Below are positions 19,595 to 29,669 of a stretch of 64,000 bases of DNA, in pieces (positions within the stretch are counted from its first letter, which is position 1; every line of letters starts with the position of its first letter). Made by a program: the position numbers and the translations under genes. Origin of the DNA: Euglena gracilis (Eukaryota > Euglenida > Euglenophyceae > Euglenales); assembly GCA_039621445.1 (NCBI GenBank), contig CP154956.1:24230743-24294742 (forward strand), read 5' to 3'. The notes beneath the pieces were generated by a model. The model was not told the DNA's origin and searched no databases. It was given only the letters and a program-made list of their open reading frames with translations.

Positions 19595-20023
19595 TGTGTA
19601 CCAGGCACGTCCCAGCTCTGTAGGATATCTGCAGAGTGGGTTCTGTGACGGTCGCACCACTGTGGAAACCCACAGCTGGTAAGATCGTGGCAGACCCTTC
19701 TGGGATCTGCCCCTGGACACGTCAGCACTTTTCTCTCCTTCCCCCACAGGTGGTGTTCTTTACTCTCACAATCTCCAAGTTTCACCATTGGTTTTGGCAG
19801 AGGGAAAAACCCTCAGAACAATCAACTTTGATCTCAGAAGAAAACTTCTGAATCTTTGCTTCGTGCTTTGCTTCTTGGGGAATTGGGAAGAAAAGGGGAA
19901 AACCACTTTTCGTTACTCCAAAGACTTTTCCCTACCATAAGTAGGCTGCGCACCAAGGCGAAAGCGAAAGGCTTTTACAGAAAGTTCCAAAAAGGGGAAA
20001 AGGGAAAGCTTTGGACGTACACT
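19595..20023 (+). repeat. 5' LTR
   Basis: 429 bases from TGTGTACCAGGCACG to GGACGTACACT. Compared with the 3' LTR I find one difference (GGTGGTGTTC against GGTGGTATTC). CCCCCACAG/GTGGT near 19,748 resembles a splice acceptor. No clear TATA box can be assigned. Confidence 0.92.
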
Positions 20024-20033
20024 TGGTAGCAGA
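20024..20033 (+). promoter_or_regulatory. Primer-binding site
   Basis: TGGTAGCAGA starts immediately after the LTR and is complementary to the 3' end of eukaryotic initiator methionine tRNA. It is where minus-strand DNA synthesis would start. Confidence 0.8.
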
Positions 20034-20253
20034 TTTAGGCAACGATCCTATACAGACGTTCCACACAGAGAAACTCTGTGGTTGACTGGTGGTGAGGATC
20101 GTACTGAGCCGTGAAACACGGTGAAAGTACTGTTCCTGGCCCCTAGCCAACCTTTAAGCAAGGATACAGGTCTCAGAAGGCTCTGTTCGGTAATCGCCGA
20201 TACAACCTTTCTGGTCCCTGTTTCTCTGCCTATTTGTGTGAATTTTTGGGTTT

Positions 20254-23200
20254 TTGCCTTTTTACCCATCTCAAAAGATGCAGAGCACAAGCCCCAACCC
20301 CAAATTTGATTATGACTTGTTGATGAGTTCATTGAGCAATTGTGATGAAGATTGCGGGGATTGGAACGGTTTGAATGAAACAAGTTCCAATTCCCGACCC
20401 CCCAAGCAAGAAGAAGGCAATTTGACTCATTTGTCATTGTCAAAAGGCGAAACGCCTTTATCATTGCATGGGGGTAATGAACCCTCTTCATCATCTTTGT
20501 CATTGATTGTCCGGGATGTAGGTGGCAAAATGCCTTCCTCCATCCCGATTCACCCATCATTGATGCGGCGAGGGGATGAACCCCTTGCACCCCCACACTT
20601 GGTTACTCATGTTACCCATGAACAAAGTGAGGGGTATTTGCCCTTTGCTCTGTTCACACCCAAAGATCCCCGGTGGAAGCACCGGTGGGCCTTTTGGAGT
20701 GCAACTCGGTGGAAACACCGTGTTTTTCCAACCCCCCCTCAATTACCACCCCATTACCACCCATGTTCACCTTTGCCCCCATTTCACCCATTTCAAATTT
20801 CATTTTTTTCACCATTGCCGGGATTACCCGCGGAAGCTGCGGTTTTCCCCTGCATTGCCATGGAACCCCGATATGCGTCTGGTGGTGGGCCGGAAATCTC
20901 TGGTGCCGTTTCTATTGTGGAGGACTATGAGGAAGATTTGAGGGATAACCTCACCCCCGGTGATGTTTTCCGAATTCTCGGTCAACTTCCAGCGGATCAC
21001 CCGCTTAGCAAGCAAATTTTGCATGTCCACCAATGCGTTGCGGAATGCGCAACCATGCTCAACAAAGTTTTGCAGTTTGATGAGGACAATCAAAGGGTTG
21101 TCAACACCAAACTGGAATGTTGCTGGAATTATTTGCAGGAAATCGGCAAATATTGCCAACACAATTTTGAAAATGCGGGGAAAGACCTTCAGCATTTTCG
21201 AGAAAGTGTTGACAGTATTTTGCGCATCCAACTTCCACAAAATTTCCAACAAATCAGCGAAATGCTGCATGAAGCGGAAACGCGGAATGATTCCAAGTTT
21301 CTGCATGTGCAGGATGGTATGAGCCATCTTTTTGCCCAATTGGAATCCTGTTCAACCATGTTACTGCAATTGCAGCAGCAGCAGTTACAAGCGCAAAATG
21401 CCACCCCCAAAATGCCGGAAATCGGTAACTTTGTCGCGGTTGAGCATTTTGCCACACTTACCACTTCTTTCCAAGAAGCTCAACAACGGATTTTGCATCT
21501 TGGCTCGGAAATCGAGCACTTGAAGCAATTTCAAGCAAAAGTGCAAGAGAATTTTGTTCCCCGTTCGCAAATCCAGCTTTTGGAGGAACGAATTTCACAC
21601 TTGGAGCAAAAATCCTGCCATTGTGCCGCAAATCAGGATGGATTAACCACCTTGAACGCGAAAATCGCGGATTGCGCACAACGGTTGGATTTTACGCAAC
21701 AACAAATGCAAACGGACATCGGCGGTATTAACGCCACCGTTGTCGGTTTGCAGGAGCATGTTTCTGCACTTTCCAAGCGAATTCCCGACATTAGTGGTAT
21801 TCAAGCCGCTATTGGGGAATTACAAACCCGTTGCACCTTGTTGGCCACCACAGTGACGGAAATCCGTTCACTACCCCCCATTTCGCGTGCTCGGATATCT
21901 GAGTCACCGGAATTTCGCTCATTTTATGACAAAGTGCTTGGTGACAACAAGGAAACCTTGCAAGCATTTTGTACAAGTTTGCTCCAAATTGAGGAAAGCG
22001 TGAATCGGAATGCCCGATCCATGCAAGATGAGGTTTCTCGGTTGGATGGACGAATTTCTGCGTTGTTGGAAAAGCCAACCGCGGAAAATTCGCGCACCAC
22101 CGTGGAAACCCCCACCAAGTCACTCCACCAATTGCAAACCGTCTCAAATGCGGTAAAAGCGCTTGCGGGTCAACTCCGGAATGTGGAGGAGTCCCAAGGA
22201 AATCTTGCCCAAGAATTACAATTGGTTTCTGAAAAGATGCCACACTTGGAAGATTTTTCCCGTTACCGCAAACGCGTTAGGCATTTGGAGACTGAGGTTG
22301 ACCGTATTTGCGGCCAACTCCAGTTGGTGGAACATTTGGAAGAAACGGTGCATGACTTGTCCGCGAGTCTGGATAAAATGTCCACTCCGGTACCGGTTGT
22401 GCCACCATCCACCGCGGTAAGCGCTGCGGTTGGTATTCCAAATGTCCCGGAATCGCGTTCTCAAATTACCATTTCTGGAGTAGGAATCCCTACATCCACT
22501 GCGAATTTGGTACAACCACCCGCGAAAACGCGAATTGTACCACCTTTGCATTTGCCAACACCACAAACTCACTCTTCGCACAACATTTCCGATGAGGAAA
22601 TTGACCCCCCACTCGAAAATTCGAGTCTCCACCAAGAAATTCAACATTCCAACCTTGTACGAGGAATGAGCCAACACCCCACACCTGGTATTGGTCATGT
22701 GTCGCAATCGCGATCATACCAACAACCGACGGGTTCTGGAATGCCAGACCACCCATCGGGTTTTCGGCGGGAAACCCGCCCCACTGAGAGGATTTCACCA
22801 CATTTTTCGCAATTCCCGCAGGAAAATCCTGCCAACCTTACACTTGGTGCGGGAAATCCTGCACGGGTTACACATGGAGCGGAAAATCCGCGAAACGCGT
22901 TTGGTGTTAAGAATTACCCTGACCCAAACCCCTGGAATACCACCGAGGGTCAGCGGGTTACTCAGAGAGACTTCAAGGGCACCATCGCAATCGCGAACAA
23001 GGTGAAGCCTCAATGGGACGGGGATCCAACCACATGGAGACAATTTTTTCGGGATTGGGAGTACTATTGGGCACTAAAAGGACCCACCCAAGACCCGAAT
23101 CCCGAGGTAGTCAAGATGGAATTCATCGATTGCCTACCGAGGGAGGAGCGAGAACGCGCACGCAATTTGGTGATACGTAATGGCGTATCATTCGATAACC

Positions 23201-24402
23201 TGGTTGAGCAATACGCTTCAACCAACTCAAGTTTGGTTACCAGGATTACCCTGGAGAAGAAGTGGCGACAAAGCGCGCCATCGGATCGCAAATGGAAATC
23301 CATTGACCTTTGGTATGCCAAATGGTTAGCACTTGCTTCCGAAGTTGATGAACTTAGCGAGAAGCAAATGCGCGAACAATTCGATGCGGTTTTGTTGCAT
23401 TTCACACCATCCCTCGTGAAGGATATCCATCGCGAGGAGTTGGCAGGGCATGAGATGACTCTTGCCCAACGTTGGAATTATGTGTCAAAGCAACTCAAGC
23501 TCACACAAGTTTTAGGACAAATACAGTCCGCTTTCCAAACGCATCCCACCGCGGGAATCCCTGCGGGTGCGGTTAATGCATTGCAAAAATCACCCATGTC
23601 ACCAAGATCACCCACCACGGGACCGAAAACGCGGAATCAGCGTTCTTCGGACCAAGGCACGGATAAACTGTGCTTTTTGTGCAACAAATCTGGTCACATG
23701 TCTCGGGAATGCCCGAATCCCGATGCGCGAAAGCGTATTGGAAGCCCAAGGGGCTCGACCTCCTCACGGGGATCGGGTTCCTCGGCGTTTTCACGACAAT
23801 CGGGAGTTTCACGGTCTTCGGAGAACCGCTTTAGCGGTAGTAGGCCCAAGTCACCATCGCGTGATGGTCGGGAAACCCGTCCTTCTCGCGGTCGGTCACC
23901 TGGCCCCCCTGCCCGAAAACGGGATTTCAACCGCGATTCTTCACGATCTCGTTCGCGAAGTGGATCATCCTCTTCACGCGAGTCAACGGGGAAGTCCCGA
24001 TACACCGGTCATGGTCGACGGGAAACCCGTTCGCCACGACGGTTTGACGGTCGAACGGAATACCGTTCCCCCCGTTATGCGGAATCCCGCCACAAATCCC
24101 GTTGTTCACTTTGCGGTTCCAAAGATCACCACGCATCCAAATGTCCCAGATCTCGTTCCCCCCGGCCCGACTACGGAAATCGCGGTAAGCGCCGCGATGA
24201 CCGTGGTTACTCCTCCAACCGGCAAAAGGTCGGTTTCAAGATATCTTGTTTGGAGGAGGACACCCCGGCTTCGGGCAGGGAGGGGGATGAGACCTCGGAC
24301 GGGGAATTTAATGAGGCCCGAATGGCGGTGCGCTCATTGAATTCCATCTATTCCACCAAAAAGTCCGTTGCCGGCTATGCGGCCGGTTCGGACTTGGAGT
24401 AG
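20254..24402 (+). CDS. Gag of the chromovirus, very long
   Basis: 1,382 residues; chromovirus Gag is usually 300-450. Starts are possible at 20254, 20278 and 20860 (residue 203, MEPRYASGG); the last skips a low-complexity leader. Residues of about 210-720 are heptad-rich and should form long coiled coils. A conserved Gag core lies at about 905-1,100 (WRQFFRDWEYYWALKG, then LYAKW-like and LAQRWNYVSKQL segments). Zinc knuckle 1 is CFLCNKSGHMSREC (residue 1140, 23,671); a degenerate second is CSLCGSKDHHASKC (residue 1284). An SR/RS-rich stretch lies between them, as in RNA-binding proteins. The frame ends with TAG at 24400-24402, and the protease continues in the same frame. Confidence 0.88.
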   Translation: MPFYPSQKMQSTSPNPKFDYDLLMSSLSNCDEDCGDWNGLNETSSNSRPPKQEEGNLTHLSLSKGETPLSLHGGNEPSSSSLSLIVRDVGGKMPSSIPIHPSLMRRGDEPLAPPHLVTHVTHEQSEGYLPFALFTPKDPRWKHRWAFWSATRWKHRVFPTPPQLPPHYHPCSPLPPFHPFQISFFSPLPGLPAEAAVFPCIAMEPRYASGGGPEISGAVSIVEDYEEDLRDNLTPGDVFRILGQLPADHPLSKQILHVHQCVAECATMLNKVLQFDEDNQRVVNTKLECCWNYLQEIGKYCQHNFENAGKDLQHFRESVDSILRIQLPQNFQQISEMLHEAETRNDSKFLHVQDGMSHLFAQLESCSTMLLQLQQQQLQAQNATPKMPEIGNFVAVEHFATLTTSFQEAQQRILHLGSEIEHLKQFQAKVQENFVPRSQIQLLEERISHLEQKSCHCAANQDGLTTLNAKIADCAQRLDFTQQQMQTDIGGINATVVGLQEHVSALSKRIPDISGIQAAIGELQTRCTLLATTVTEIRSLPPISRARISESPEFRSFYDKVLGDNKETLQAFCTSLLQIEESVNRNARSMQDEVSRLDGRISALLEKPTAENSRTTVETPTKSLHQLQTVSNAVKALAGQLRNVEESQGNLAQELQLVSEKMPHLEDFSRYRKRVRHLETEVDRICGQLQLVEHLEETVHDLSASLDKMSTPVPVVPPSTAVSAAVGIPNVPESRSQITISGVGIPTSTANLVQPPAKTRIVPPLHLPTPQTHSSHNISDEEIDPPLENSSLHQEIQHSNLVRGMSQHPTPGIGHVSQSRSYQQPTGSGMPDHPSGFRRETRPTERISPHFSQFPQENPANLTLGAGNPARVTHGAENPRNAFGVKNYPDPNPWNTTEGQRVTQRDFKGTIAIANKVKPQWDGDPTTWRQFFRDWEYYWALKGPTQDPNPEVVKMEFIDCLPREERERARNLVIRNGVSFDNLVEQYASTNSSLVTRITLEKKWRQSAPSDRKWKSIDLWYAKWLALASEVDELSEKQMREQFDAVLLHFTPSLVKDIHREELAGHEMTLAQRWNYVSKQLKLTQVLGQIQSAFQTHPTAGIPAGAVNALQKSPMSPRSPTTGPKTRNQRSSDQGTDKLCFLCNKSGHMSRECPNPDARKRIGSPRGSTSSRGSGSSAFSRQSGVSRSSENRFSGSRPKSPSRDGRETRPSRGRSPGPPARKRDFNRDSSRSRSRSGSSSSRESTGKSRYTGHGRRETRSPRRFDGRTEYRSPRYAESRHKSRCSLCGSKDHHASKCPRSRSPRPDYGNRGKRRDDRGYSSNRQKVGFKISCLEEDTPASGREGDETSDGEFNEARMAVRSLNSIYSTKKSVAGYAAGSDLE

Positions 24403-24738
24403 GGGAGCCCGAGGTCCGAGGGCACGGACCTCTGGGCTGATGAACAGATGGAGGTAAGACCTGATCAACCTTACCCCCCCTGCCCATCCGCCTTCACGGT
24501 CAGTACCCGGAATTATTTCGGGTCCCCTACCAACCACCCCACATTTCCGCTCGGAATGCTGAGCAAAGTAGGAAAGGGTTCATGGGAGAGCTGGCATGCA
24601 AACGTATTTCCGCCAGACCCTTCACTTTGCGTACCACCAATGGAATTACTCGTCCAAGCGGAAATCCGCATCCAAAATTTTTTCCACTAAAGTAATATTC
24701 TCATTGACACGGGTTGTCGCATTGCACTGCTCTTTCGG
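24403..24738 (+). other. Gag-protease junction with in-frame TAG and TAA
   Basis: Gag, this junction and pol share one frame. TAG lies at 24400-24402 and TAA at 24688-24690. Directly after the TAA comes NILIDTGCRIALLF, the aspartic protease active site (DTG at 24706-24714), and the bases before it read ELLVQAEIRIQNFF, which fits the strand that precedes DTG in this protease family. Pol must therefore be made by readthrough of two stops, by recoding, or this copy is mutated. The first ATG after the DTG is at 24739, beyond the active site, so it cannot be the real start. Confidence 0.7.
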
Positions 24739-27700
24739 TTGGGGTTGATACCGACCCCGCTCTTGGTAAGCGCCAAGAAACCGATCAAAATTACAACCGC
24801 GGATAACACCCCCATGTGTGGTGGTGATTTGGGATGTGTGCTCGAGATACTCTTGCCCATCATTCCGAAGCATCACTCACAACCCCCACAAGTACAACAT
24901 TTCACCAATATTTGGGGTTACGAGTCCGGAATTCACGGGTCTGACGTAATTTTGGGATACCCATTTTTACGCCAGTACCGATTGGTTGTGGATTGCCACT
25001 CCCACGGTTTGCGCACCACACCCACCACTTCATTGACACCCAAACCACCATCACCGTTGTCATCCACTATGATGACCACCGCTTTGCCCACACCGTTACC
25101 CACAATGGCAACACCGTTACCCACCACACCAACAACCGTTTTCCACACCCGGGGTACGGAGAAAGCCTCCCCCCTGCCCAATGACACACCAACATGCGTT
25201 CCACATGAGGCAGGGCAAGCGAGTAGCGGTACCCCCACCGTTCCACTGGGTTACAAGACGAAAGCCCAAAGGCCTGAAGTAATTACGGTGTCGAGTAGTC
25301 GCCCAGCTACACCACCACTCCGTTTCCCACCAGTTGTGCCGAATCCAGGCACACCTGTACAAGACTCACCGGCTAATGCCATCGACACCCACTTTCACGC
25401 ACACCCGTCACACCATCACACTTCCTTCCAATGTGTGCACTGCAGGAGAATTTCCACCCAATCGGATTTCGATTGTGGATGTTTAGTTCAAAATCCGACA
25501 CTAATCGCAATTCCGAAAACGGAATCCACCACCCATGATACACTTGGTTGTAGCCCGCAATGCGCGGAGATACACCGAGTACTCCAACAACGCGGATTAG
25601 CCTCGTTGTTCGGAACCGCGAAAAGCGCGATTCCTAATTACAATCGCGATCACCCTTGGTACGGATTTGATGCGGAATGGGGAACCCCCCAACCTGTCCA
25701 AACTCCCTTGGGATCAACCCTTGTGGTAGTGGAAGACAGCCCGCATGTTTGTGGATCCATTCATTGTGTTTCTACCCTTCAACCCGAAAATCGGGTGCAT
25801 GAATACGCGAAACGCGTATGGAATGCTTTCAATTTTGGTCAATATCGCATTTTGGAACGATGGTTTTCCAAAATCGCGACATTGGCAAATTCTTTTGATT
25901 TGGCATTGGAAATCGATGCCTTTTCATCCAATGCACATGCCCGTTTGCCACGTCATTGGTCACAACACTCCAACGCATTTGATAAATTTTGGGGTGATAC
26001 GGTGTTATGGATGCACCCTCCCCCAAAACTTATCGAATGTGCGGTTGAGAAAATTCTGCGGGATGAAGCCCGTGGAGTTCTTCTCATACCCATCATTCCG
26101 GAAGCGGAATGGTTCACCCAACTATCGTATGCATGTTTTCATTGGTGGGATTTACCCACTAATGTACCGATTTTTGAGGATTTTTGTGGTAAAATATTAC
26201 CACCCTTGACAGAAATCATTTTTCGCGTTTGTTTCTTCGATGCATTCGGAATGTCCGAATTCGCGGTGCCGAGGAAGCTCGGTAGCCCCAGGGATACCCT
26301 GGCGGTTTCCGCAGTCATCGAGAGTGCAGGTCAGCATCCTAAATCAGCCGAATTCTGTTCGCGGATTACCCGCGAATTCCACGGTGTGCTGGAAAATCCA
26401 GTATACGCGTGCGACATCGACCCCGCGATACGCGGTCCGTTCGGTGTTTGTAAGATCGAGCTTAAGGATGGAGCAAAGCCAATGCACAGGAAATTTTTTC
26501 GTTGTTCGGGAGAACGCGAACAAGCTCTCAATGAAATGATTGAGAAGCTTATTCAGCGCAAGTGGATTGTACCCTCGAAAAGCGAGTGGACATCCCAGGC
26601 ATTTGTTGTTCCTAAACCCCCAGACCCCTCAGGTCAGAAGAAATGGAGGCTGGTGCTGGATTACCGGTACCTGAACTCCCAAACAAGGGATGATCCCTTC
26701 CCGCTCCCCCTGATCGAGGATTTGATCACCAAACAATCGGAAAACCGGTTGTGGTCAATTTTCGATCTGGAGGACGGTTTTCACCAAATGCACTTACACC
26801 CTGACTCCCAACCATACACGGCATTCGTGACATCCAAGGGTGTGTACCAATGGACGGTACTCCCCATGGGTGTTAAGAATGGCCCAGCCATGTTTCAGCG
26901 CATGATACAATGGGTTCTACGAGATTTACCGTTTGCCATTGTGTACATTGATGATGTGCTGGTGGGAACACCACCACCATCCGCAAAATCGAGCGAGGAT
27001 ATCCTCGTCACACACTTCCACCATGTTTGCGCGGTATTAGCCGCTTTTCAAAAACATGTGCTTTTCGCGAAAGGCGCGAAAATGCATTTGTTTCGGATTC
27101 TTATAAAATTTTGCGGGCACATCCTCAGCAATGGACAGCGGAAAGCCGCTCCTAGTAAACTCGAAGCCATTAAGAAATGGACCCCTGAGGTAATCAAAAC
27201 GATTACTCACCTCAAAGGATTTTTGGGATTAGCCCAATACTACGCGATTTATATGAAGGACTTCGCGAAAATCGCGGTGCCCCTCACCAAACAGCTCAAA
27301 AACCGGGCTGTTGACAACACCAAAGTCATTTGGGATGACCAAATGCGCGAGGCCCTTGAGAAAATCAAGGTTTTGCTTTTGGAGAATGTTGTCCTCGAAA
27401 TCGCGGACCCGTACAAACCATACGTGTTGGAAGTCGACAGCAGCGATTACGCTGTTGGCGGAGTTCTTAGCCAGCATAATGCGGCGAATGAGCTCCGACC
27501 TGTGGCTTTCTTCAGCAGAAAGTTACAGGGCGACGATGGAAAAGGTCAAGTCAAATGGAGTATACGCGAGAAGGAAACCTACGCAATCGTGCTTATACTC
27601 CAGAAATTCCGAAGCTGGGTAGCCAGCAGCCTCGTCCAGATCCTCGTCAAGACCGACCATGAGAGTCTCCAACACTGGTACACCGAGGATTTGAACAAGG

Positions 27701-28209
27701 CCATGTCATCGGTCGGAAGGCGATGCAGATGGCATGAGTTCTTGAGTCAATTCAACCTTGTGGTTATCTATACCCCTGGTCACACACAAAAAGTAGCGGA
27801 TCCGCTCAGTCGGGCCCCTTGGTATTACCCTGGGAACCCGGATGAGGGAGACGCGACTTTTCATGGAAGTCAGGAAGCTGACGACTACGCACGTCGAAAC
27901 GACGCTGCGGATAATCTTTTGGATTCTTTTCCCGTTTCACAACTATTCCTGGTCGCACCAGTGCGAGGAAGGCGCCGACGTGGAAGCACGTCCGGGCCCC
28001 GGCGTATTACGCGCACGGAGTCCCCTTCTCCACTGTTCTTTCGCGAATGGGATTATAGTCGTGACCCGGTGTATGACACCATTGTCACCAGACTTCGTAA
28101 TGGCGAAGTGCTGGACAATTACATTACACTCTTTCACCTTTACGGTTGGTTTTTCGCAATGAATCGGGTTACAAATATTGTATCCCCCAGGACCTGGTTG
28201 ATGATGTGA
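24691..28209 (+). CDS. Pol: protease, DIRS-like domain, reverse transcriptase, RNase H
   Basis: Protease DTG is at 24706; its later GSDVILGYPFL is at about 24,935. A Pro/Thr-rich linker with CxxC clusters follows. At 25,890-26,160 comes an unexpected domain (IDAFSSNAHARLPRHW, NAFDKFWGD, PPPKLIECAVEKIL, LLIPIIPEAEWF) resembling the block after RNase H in DIRS elements. RT: WRLVLDYRYLN, FDLEDGFHQMHLHPD (26,761), LPMGVKNGPAMFQRM and VYIDDVLVG (26,941). RNase H: VLEVDSSDYAVGGVLSQ (27,427), a conserved E, VKTDHESLQHW and HTQKVADPLSR (27,781). The frame stops at 28207-28209 after entering the integrase region; integrase continues one base back (-1). Confidence 0.88.
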   Translation, partial: SNILIDTGCRIALLFRLGLIPTPLLVSAKKPIKITTADNTPMCGGDLGCVLEILLPIIPKHHSQPPQVQHFTNIWGYESGIHGSDVILGYPFLRQYRLVVDCHSHGLRTTPTTSLTPKPPSPLSSTMMTTALPTPLPTMATPLPTTPTTVFHTRGTEKASPLPNDTPTCVPHEAGQASSGTPTVPLGYKTKAQRPEVITVSSSRPATPPLRFPPVVPNPGTPVQDSPANAIDTHFHAHPSHHHTSFQCVHCRRISTQSDFDCGCLVQNPTLIAIPKTESTTHDTLGCSPQCAEIHRVLQQRGLASLFGTAKSAIPNYNRDHPWYGFDAEWGTPQPVQTPLGSTLVVVEDSPHVCGSIHCVSTLQPENRVHEYAKRVWNAFNFGQYRILERWFSKIATLANSFDLALEIDAFSSNAHARLPRHWSQHSNAFDKFWGDTVLWMHPPPKLIECAVEKILRDEARGVLLIPIIPEAEWFTQLSYACFHWWDLPTNVPIFEDFCGKILPPLTEIIFRVCFFDAFGMSEFAVPRKLGSPRDTLAVSAVIESAGQHPKSAEFCSRITREFHGVLENPVYACDIDPAIRGPFGVCKIELKDGAKPMHRKFFRCSGEREQALNEMIEKLIQRKWIVPSKSEWTSQAFVVPKPPDPSGQKKWRLVLDYRYLNSQTRDDPFPLPLIEDLITKQSENRLWSIFDLEDGFHQMHLHPDSQPYTAFVTSKGVYQWTVLPMGVKNGPAMFQRMIQWVLRDLPFAIVYIDDVLVGTPPPSAKSSEDILVTHFHHVCAVLAAFQKHVLFAKGAKMHLFRILIKFCGHILSNGQRKAAPSKLEAIKKWTPEVIKTITHLKGFLGLAQYYAIYMKDFAKIAVPLTKQLKNRAVDNTKVIWDDQMREALEKIKVLLLENVVLEIADPYKPYVLEVDSSDYAVGGVLSQHNAANELRPVAFFSRKLQGDDGKGQVKWSIREKETYAIVLILQKFRSWVASSLVQILVKTDHESLQHWYTEDLNKAMSSVGRRCRWHEFLSQFNLVVIYTPGHTQKVADPLSRAPWYYPGNPDEGDATFHGSQEADDYARRNDAADNLLDSFPVSQLFLVAPVRGRRRRGSTSGPRRITRTESPSPLFFREWDYSRDPVYDTIVTRLRNGEVLDNYITLFHLYGWFFAMNRVTNIVSPRTWLMM

Positions 28210-29507
28210 TTTTATTTTATCACAACCATGGTCACCCTGGGGCCCCCAAACTTCTTTCGTTGGTGGGCCGCAGGTACTGTACAACCCTGAGCGAGAAAGA
28301 GCTTTACTCACGCTGTTTGCGAATAGCGCAACGGTGTCAAATTTGTCAAGCGGTAAAACCCCGCAGAGGTACCCCCCCTGGTACGATGGACTTTTTTCCC
28401 GTACCCCCTGACATTTTTACATCCCTCTGCATGGATTTTCTGGAATTAGAACCGTGCAAAGGAACAGACGACAAAATTTACGATTACGTTTTTGTTGTCG
28501 TCTGCAGGCTGAGTGGGTACATTGTAGCCATTCCATGCCAGAAGTCAGGGTTGACTGCCCAAAGTTTGGCAACTATATTTTTGGAGAAATGTATTTGCTT
28601 GATGGGTTTACCGAATGAAATCGTGAGTGATCAAGACCATTTGATTTCTTCAAGGTTTTTCACCACTTTGTGCGGTTTACTCGGAATCGAGCAACATTTT
28701 TCCATTATATACCGACCCAAAGGCAATGGTAGAGCCGAGGCAGCCGTGAAATCCGTCGTGAATATGCTTCGCCTTTCACTGGCTGACTCGCGCAGCAACT
28801 GGATATCAGTTCTACCATGGTCTTTGTTTTATATCAATACCCTACCAGGGTTGGTTTTACCTCACTCCCCCTATAAATTAGTTTTCGGACGGGACCCTCC
28901 GGCCATAGGGGATGTCCCTTCGGAGAGACCCGCCCGAACAAGTGTCAGTTGCGAGACCTGGTTTGCGGAAGTAGAAAATCTACGTTCTGCAGTCCAGAAG
29001 CGCGTCACTGATATTCATGCAGCAAAACGGAAATCGTTTTTGCAGAATTTCAAGTCACCTGTTTACAGCCCCGGTGACCGCGTGTGGGTACGGAATAGCC
29101 GTACTCGCATGCAGTCTTCCAAGCTGGACCCCCTCTGGCTCGGCCCCTGTGAAATCCTAGAAAGACTAGGTACCAGCGGGCGTTACAAGGTTGCATTACC
29201 GAATGGTGTTGAGGACGTTCATATGGACGACTTCAAACCATACCTGTCGCCACCGGATGGGAAACCCATCCCGTGTTTGCACTTCAAACCCCGTTCCAGA
29301 TTACCTGAGACGGACGACTTTGTAGTCGATAAAATTATCGATCACAAAATCGACAAAGGTATGCACCTTTGGAAGGTCCGCTGGAAAGGGTATGGGCCCG
29401 AGGAGGACACTTGGGAGCCAGCAACCAGTTTTGTTGGGTATGTCCAGCAAGATTGGAAGCTGTGGAACAAGAAACATAACATTGATGTTTCCATGACAAG
29501 TTTTTGA
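28146..29507 (+). CDS. Integrase with C-terminal chromodomain
   Basis: The frame is -1 relative to pol and overlaps it by about 64 bases; there is no ATG near the start, so it is probably translated as a Pol extension. The zinc-binding HHCC region is YHNHGHPGAPK...RCQICQAVKP. The catalytic core is D in CMDFLELEP (28,429), D in IVSDQDHLISSRFF (28,624) and E in GNGRAEAAVKSVV (28,720). A GPF-type region (DPLWLGPCEILERLG) follows. The chromodomain at about residues 389-440 reads DKIIDHKIDKG, LWKVRWKGYGPEEDTWEP; it would bind methylated histone H3 and steer insertion to heterochromatin. Ends TGA at 29505-29507. Confidence 0.9.
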   Translation: MVFRNESGYKYCIPQDLVDDVILFYHNHGHPGAPKLLSLVGRRYCTTLSEKELYSRCLRIAQRCQICQAVKPRRGTPPGTMDFFPVPPDIFTSLCMDFLELEPCKGTDDKIYDYVFVVVCRLSGYIVAIPCQKSGLTAQSLATIFLEKCICLMGLPNEIVSDQDHLISSRFFTTLCGLLGIEQHFSIIYRPKGNGRAEAAVKSVVNMLRLSLADSRSNWISVLPWSLFYINTLPGLVLPHSPYKLVFGRDPPAIGDVPSERPARTSVSCETWFAEVENLRSAVQKRVTDIHAAKRKSFLQNFKSPVYSPGDRVWVRNSRTRMQSSKLDPLWLGPCEILERLGTSGRYKVALPNGVEDVHMDDFKPYLSPPDGKPIPCLHFKPRSRLPETDDFVVDKIIDHKIDKGMHLWKVRWKGYGPEEDTWEPATSFVGYVQQDWKLWNKKHNIDVSMTSF

Positions 29508-29669
29508 GAACGCATGGGAAACCCATGTTGTTTTCTCTTCTTTTTATCATTGATTCTTATCATTCTTTCTTTCCGCAGACTTTTTACCAAATAATACTCA
29601 AGCGGTTACCCTCACACACCTTACAACCAACAACCCAAACATCCCACCGTACCGACCCCGGGCTGTATC

